Shown one piece after another: positions 60,616 to 64,000 of a DNA stretch of 64,000 bases. Below the pieces are notes generated by a model. It ran no database searches, had not been told where the DNA came from, and was given only the letters and a program-made list of their open reading frames with translations. The position numbers and the translations under genes were made by a program. Every line of letters begins with the position of its first letter. Position 1 is the stretch's first letter. The stretch is from Streptomyces brasiliensis (lineage in GTDB: Bacteria > Actinomycetota > Actinomycetes > Streptomycetales > Streptomycetaceae): the NCBI RefSeq assembly GCF_014647875.1, contig NZ_BMQA01000003.1, positions 248,001 to 312,000 on the forward strand, read 5' to 3'.

Positions 60616-62781
60616 ATGGCGCACACGAGCAACGCAGACCTCCGGACACAGGCCGACGGCGTCCTCGCCCGACTCGTCGGGGACACCTCGGGCACGGCGC
60701 GGCTGCGCGAAGACCAGTGGCGCGCTATCGAGGCGCTCGTCGCCGAACGGCGCCGTGCCCTGGTCGTCCAGCGGACGGGGTGGGGCAAATCCGCCGTGTA
60801 TTTCGTGGCGACCTCGCTCCTGCGGGCCCGCGGCAGCGGCCCGACCGTGATCGTGTCACCACTTCTCGCCCTCATGCGCAACCAGGTGGAAGCCGCGGCC
60901 CGGGCCGGGATCCACGCCCGGACCATCAACTCCTCCAACACCGAGGAGTGGGACACCATCCAGGCCGAGATCGCGGCGGGCGACGTAGACGTGCTGCTCG
61001 TCAGCCCGGAGCGTCTCAACAACCCCGACTTCCGCGACCAGGTCCTGCCCAAACTGGCGGCCGCGACCGGACTGCTCGTCGTGGACGAAGCTCACTGCAT
61101 CTCCGACTGGGGCCATGACTTCCGCCCCGATTACCGACGGCTGCGCACCATGCTCACCGACCTCCCGCCAGGCGTACCCGTACTGGCCACCACCGCGACG
61201 GCCAACGCGCGCGTGACCGCCGACGTCGCGGAACAACTCGGTACCGGAGGCGCGTCCGACGCGCTGGTGCTGCGCGGCCCACTCGACCGGGAGAGCCTGG
61301 CCCTGAGCGTGCTGCCCCTGCCGGACGCGGCGCATCGCATGGCCTGGCTGGCCGAGCACCTGGACGATCTGCCGGGCTCGGGCATCATCTACACGCTCAC
61401 CGTGGCTGCCGCCGAGGAAGTCAGTGCGTTCCTGCGGCAGCGCGGGCACACCGTCGCCTCGTACACGGGGAAGACGGAGAACGCCGATCGGCAACAGGCC
61501 GAGGACGATCTCCTCGCCAACCGGGTCAAGGCGCTGGTGGCCACCTCCGCGCTGGGCATGGGCTTCGACAAACCCGACCTCGGCTTCGTGGTGCACCTCG
61601 GTTCACCCTCTTCCCCCATCGCCTACTACCAGCAGGTCGGCCGCGCGGGCCGAGGCGTCGCACACGCCGAGGTGCTCCTCCTGCCGGGCAAGGAGGACGA
61701 GGCGATCTGGGAGTACTTCGCGTCACTGGCCTTCCCGTCCGAAGACCTGGTGCGCCGCACCCTGGACGTCCTCGCCCGGGCGGAACGCCCACTGTCGTTG
61801 CCCGCCCTGGAGCCTCTGGTGGAGCTGCGTCGCTCCCGTCTGGAGACGATGCTGAAGGTCCTCGACGTGGACGGGGCCGTCAAACGGGTCAAGGGAGGCT
61901 GGATCGCGACCGGCCGACCGTGGACCTACGACGCGGAGCGGTACGACTGGGTGGCACGGCAGCGCAAGGCCGAGCAACAGGCGATGCGGGAGTACGCGTC
62001 CACGGCGGGCTGCCGGATGGATTTCCTGCAGCGGCAGCTGGACGACGAGGGCGCGAAACCCTGCGGCCGCTGCGACAACTGCGCCGGTGCGCGCTTCGCC
62101 GCGGACACATCCGTCGCAGCGCTGGACGCCGCACGTGTCGATCTGGGCCGCGCGGGCGTCGACGTGGAACCCAGGCGCATGTGGCCGACGGGCCTGCCGG
62201 CGATCGGCATCGATCTCAAGGGGCGCATTCCGGCCGGAGAGCAGGCGTCCGGGGGGCGCGCGTTGGGGCGTCTGTCGGACATCGGGTGGGGCAACCGGCT
62301 GCGGCCATTGCTCGCACCGCAAGCACCCGACACTCCCGTTCCGGACGACGTCTCAACGGCCGTGGTGGGCGTGCTGGCCGACTGGGCCAAGGGACCCGAC
62401 GGCTGGGCGCCCGGCTCATCCGAGGCACAACCACGCCCGGTGGGCGTCGTGACCCTGGCCTCGCGCACACGGCCACGACTGATCCACTCCTTGGCCGCGC
62501 GCATCGCGGAGATCGGCAGACTGCCGCTCCTGGGTTCGCTCGAGTACGTCGGGGAGGAGTCGCGGGCCCCGCGCAGCAACAGCGCCCAGCGGCTGAAGAC
62601 CCTCGACGGCGCGCTGTCCGTGCCCTCCGCACTGGCCTCCGCGCTCACCGAGGCTCAGGGCCCTGTCCTGCTCGTGGACGACTACACCGAGACCGGCTGG
62701 ACCCTGGCCGTCGCGGCCCGGCTGCTCAGAAAGTCCGGTGCCCACGGTGTGTTGCCGCTGGTGCTCGCGGTTCAGGGCTGA
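60616..62781 (+). CDS. RecQ-family DNA helicase fused to a phosphoribosyltransferase-like domain
   Basis: 721 aa. SF2 helicase: [20 protein letters not shown], motif I TGWGKSA (K58), [15 protein letters not shown] (D157-H160), ATTATA motif [26 protein letters not shown] motif VI. RecQ zinc site C466, C483, C486, C489 (CGRCDNC). The C-terminal ~200 residues do not look like HRDC; they end with [20 protein letters not shown] (residues ~685-703), a PRPP-binding-type loop as in type I phosphoribosyltransferases. ATG at 60616 chosen; ATG 60607 is also in frame. Confidence 0.88.
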   Translation: MAHTSNADLRTQADGVLARLVGDTSGTARLREDQWRAIEALVAERRRALVVQRTGWGKSAVYFVATSLLRARGSGPTVIVSPLLALMRNQVEAAARAGIHARTINSSNTEEWDTIQAEIAAGDVDVLLVSPERLNNPDFRDQVLPKLAAATGLLVVDEAHCISDWGHDFRPDYRRLRTMLTDLPPGVPVLATTATANARVTADVAEQLGTGGASDALVLRGPLDRESLALSVLPLPDAAHRMAWLAEHLDDLPGSGIIYTLTVAAAEEVSAFLRQRGHTVASYTGKTENADRQQAEDDLLANRVKALVATSALGMGFDKPDLGFVVHLGSPSSPIAYYQQVGRAGRGVAHAEVLLLPGKEDEAIWEYFASLAFPSEDLVRRTLDVLARAERPLSLPALEPLVELRRSRLETMLKVLDVDGAVKRVKGGWIATGRPWTYDAERYDWVARQRKAEQQAMREYASTAGCRMDFLQRQLDDEGAKPCGRCDNCAGARFAADTSVAALDAARVDLGRAGVDVEPRRMWPTGLPAIGIDLKGRIPAGEQASGGRALGRLSDIGWGNRLRPLLAPQAPDTPVPDDVSTAVVGVLADWAKGPDGWAPGSSEAQPRPVGVVTLASRTRPRLIHSLAARIAEIGRLPLLGSLEYVGEESRAPRSNSAQRLKTLDGALSVPSALASALTEAQGPVLLVDDYTETGWTLAVAARLLRKSGAHGVLPLVLAVQG

Positions 62782-63071
62782 CTGCCGATTCCTCCGGAGG
62801 TCCGCCTCACCGCCCCACCCGTGATGTACGAACGCGCCGTGGCCGAACGCCCCACGGGTCGCCGGGAGACCCTCAAGGTAGGGATATATGCCACGTATCA
62901 CCAGATAACAGCGGGTGGCCCCAATTGCTCGTTGCCGCATTCAAGTTCGACAGGAAGAATTGAAGTCCGCTCCCCGCACGGCTTGCCGTGATCCGATTGG
63001 GCTCCCCTGCGGTGCGCGCTCCCCGAATCCGACCCCGCCCGCAGTGTGGGCGCGTAGCCGAAGGGAGGAAC
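62782..63071. other. intergenic region after the RecQ-family gene
   Basis: 290 bases. A marked AT-richer stretch lies at about 62878-62965 (GGGATATATGCCACG, AGATAACAG, GGAAGAATTGAAG), likely promoter sequence for the next gene. No gene or clear terminator seen. Confidence 0.4.
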
Positions 63072-63677
63072 GTGACCTTCGGATTCGCTCCGTCCTCGGC
63101 GGCATCCACGTCCGCGTCCGCCAGCCGCCTGCTCGAACCGGCGGAGTGGGCAGCCGCCGGCATCCCCCTGCTGCGTAACCCGCGTGAGGTCGTCAGCGGG
63201 CTGCACACCCGGCACCGGCCCGGACCGGCGACCGCGGTCGTCGCCGTCCTCGACCCAGAGGAACGGCTGCTGGCGAGCGCCTCGTTCATCCGCCGGCCGG
63301 CACCGGCCGATGGCTGGATGTTCCGCAATGCACTGCTCGCACAGCTGCGCCGCGTGATCCCGCACGACCTGCGGCGCCGCACTCCCGTGCGCACCGCCGT
63401 GCTGCTCTACTGCCGCGAGGGGGACGCGCGTTGGACGGAGGAGGACGGCGCATGGATGTGGGGGCTGCGTGACGCCTGCACCCTGCACGGGCTGCGCTGC
63501 GGGGCGTACATCACGCTCACACGCGACGGCTGGCAGGTGCTCGGCGAGGGCCGCGGTGGACGCCGCCCGAACTCGACGTCGACGCCGGAACCTTTCGGCA
63601 CCTCGGACGCCTCGGTCCTGCCACCGCGAACAGGCGGCGCCGCCTCAGAGCTACTGCGCCGGGCGGCGGCTCGCTGA
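63072..63677 (+). CDS. conserved actinobacterial protein of unknown function
   Basis: 201 aa starting VTFGFAPSSAASTSASASRL after a GGGAGG ribosome-binding site. Central region ATAVVAVLDPEERLLASASF, WMFRNALLAQLRRVIPHDLR and TAVLLYCREGDARWTEEDGA, then MWGLRDACTLHGLRCGAYIT, which looks like a compact alpha/beta domain with two cysteines. C-terminal 40 residues are disordered-like. I cannot assign a function. Confidence 0.72.
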   Translation: MTFGFAPSSAASTSASASRLLEPAEWAAAGIPLLRNPREVVSGLHTRHRPGPATAVVAVLDPEERLLASASFIRRPAPADGWMFRNALLAQLRRVIPHDLRRRTPVRTAVLLYCREGDARWTEEDGAWMWGLRDACTLHGLRCGAYITLTRDGWQVLGEGRGGRRPNSTSTPEPFGTSDASVLPPRTGGAASELLRRAAAR

Positions 63678-64000
63678 GGAGGCCGGCTACGCGTCCGCCT
63701 CTCCCCCGCCTCCGCCTCCAGATGGCTCCGCCTGGTCAGCGGTCCCCGCGGGGCGTCACAGTGTGCGTTCGTGGTGTCGTCGCGACGGCCACCACCGACG
63801 CCTCAAGCCATGCCGAACAGGCCCGCCCCACCGGCCCGGCCGCCGGTCCGCCTCGCCGGAGTCCCCCGCGACTCCCGCGACCGGCCATCGGCCGCCGGTC
63901 CAGCAGCCGTCCCTCAATACATAACGGCGATCGCCACGTGTGCGGGCATGCCGAAAGCGCCACCGTGCCTGGGTGCCGCGGCAGCGGCGCCCTCGTCATC
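63678..64000. other. right end of the window, nothing assigned
   Basis: 323 bases. An 87-codon frame on the minus strand (63999-63736) has an unusual Arg/Gly/Pro-rich translation and no recognisable motif, so I do not call it. A partial gene running off the right edge cannot be excluded. Confidence 0.3.

Noticed and set aside
63736..63999. 87-codon minus-strand frame at the right edge
   Set aside because: Arg/Gly/Pro-rich, no motif, and no flanking sequence to judge it.
1..64000. tRNA, rRNA, CRISPR arrays, insertion sequences, prophage or att sites
   Set aside because: Intergenic regions were read for cloverleaf-type sequences, regular spaced repeats, transposase motifs and terminal repeats; none was found.

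Overview
The window is a chromosomal core segment from a Streptomyces species: high G+C, strong third-position GC bias, frequent GTG/TTG starts, dense ATGA-type overlaps, and recognisable streptomycete genes (hrdB, whiH, sepH, cutRS, ptsH, parC/parE). From memory, the gene order matches the stretch of the S. coelicolor chromosome running from just beyond dut down through hrdB and whiH. I found no rRNA, tRNA, CRISPR array, prophage or insertion sequence. Both ends are open: base 1 cuts the C-terminal part of a DUF3710 gene, and the last ~320 bases hold nothing I can assign.

Layout. 1-6.4 kb: DUF3710, dut, a thioesterase, DUF3093, an EcsC-like protein, a DUF4193 zinc protein, the CutR/CutS two-component system and a 57-aa protein. 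6.4-15.4 kb: inositol monophosphatase and ferrochelatase, divergent from an MFS transporter/sugar-lactone oxidase pair with an iron-box-like site between them; then sepH (cell division), sulfurtransferase, a VOC protein and thymidine kinase. 15.4-26 kb: nucleotide-pyrophosphatase-like protein, DUF5998, a GNAT/acyl-CoA-synthetase lysine acetyltransferase, ptsH with a DasR-type (dre) operator, a GntR regulator, an M23 peptidase under a c-di-AMP (ydaO-type) riboswitch, and an M16 peptidase pair. 26-34.7 kb: parC, a CobW-family GTPase, a DUF6082 gene plus a small companion-like gene, two divergent citrate synthases (one fused to a helix-turn-helix domain) around a perfect palindrome, and a sucrase/ferredoxin-like protein whose start codon abuts an iron box. 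34.7-45.4 kb: a CitA/DcuS-type kinase with its regulator, an SsuABC/NMT1-type ABC importer and a second paralogous regulator; then an acetate/monocarboxylate symporter with DUF485 and a LuxR-type two-component system. 45.4-55.3 kb: a C-rich low-complexity tract, parE, DUF7455, secreted trypsin, hrdB, whiH with a WhiG-type promoter, and a fused ABC ATPase/permease. 55.4-64 kb: a glycogen-debranching-like protein continuous in frame with an NrtR-type NUDIX regulator, DUF4192, a RecQ helicase fused to a phosphoribosyltransferase-like domain, and a conserved protein of unknown function.

How it fits together. The segment mixes housekeeping (topoisomerase IV, the principal sigma factor, thymidylate supply, haem, PTS) with developmental control (sepH, whiH, the riboswitch-controlled wall peptidase) and nutrient sensing (DasR site, iron boxes, two organic-acid-type sensing/transport clusters, paired citrate synthases). 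The least-explained pieces are the HTH-citrate synthase with its palindrome, the debranching/NUDIX continuous frame with an internal leaderless promoter, and the RecQ-PRTase fusion.
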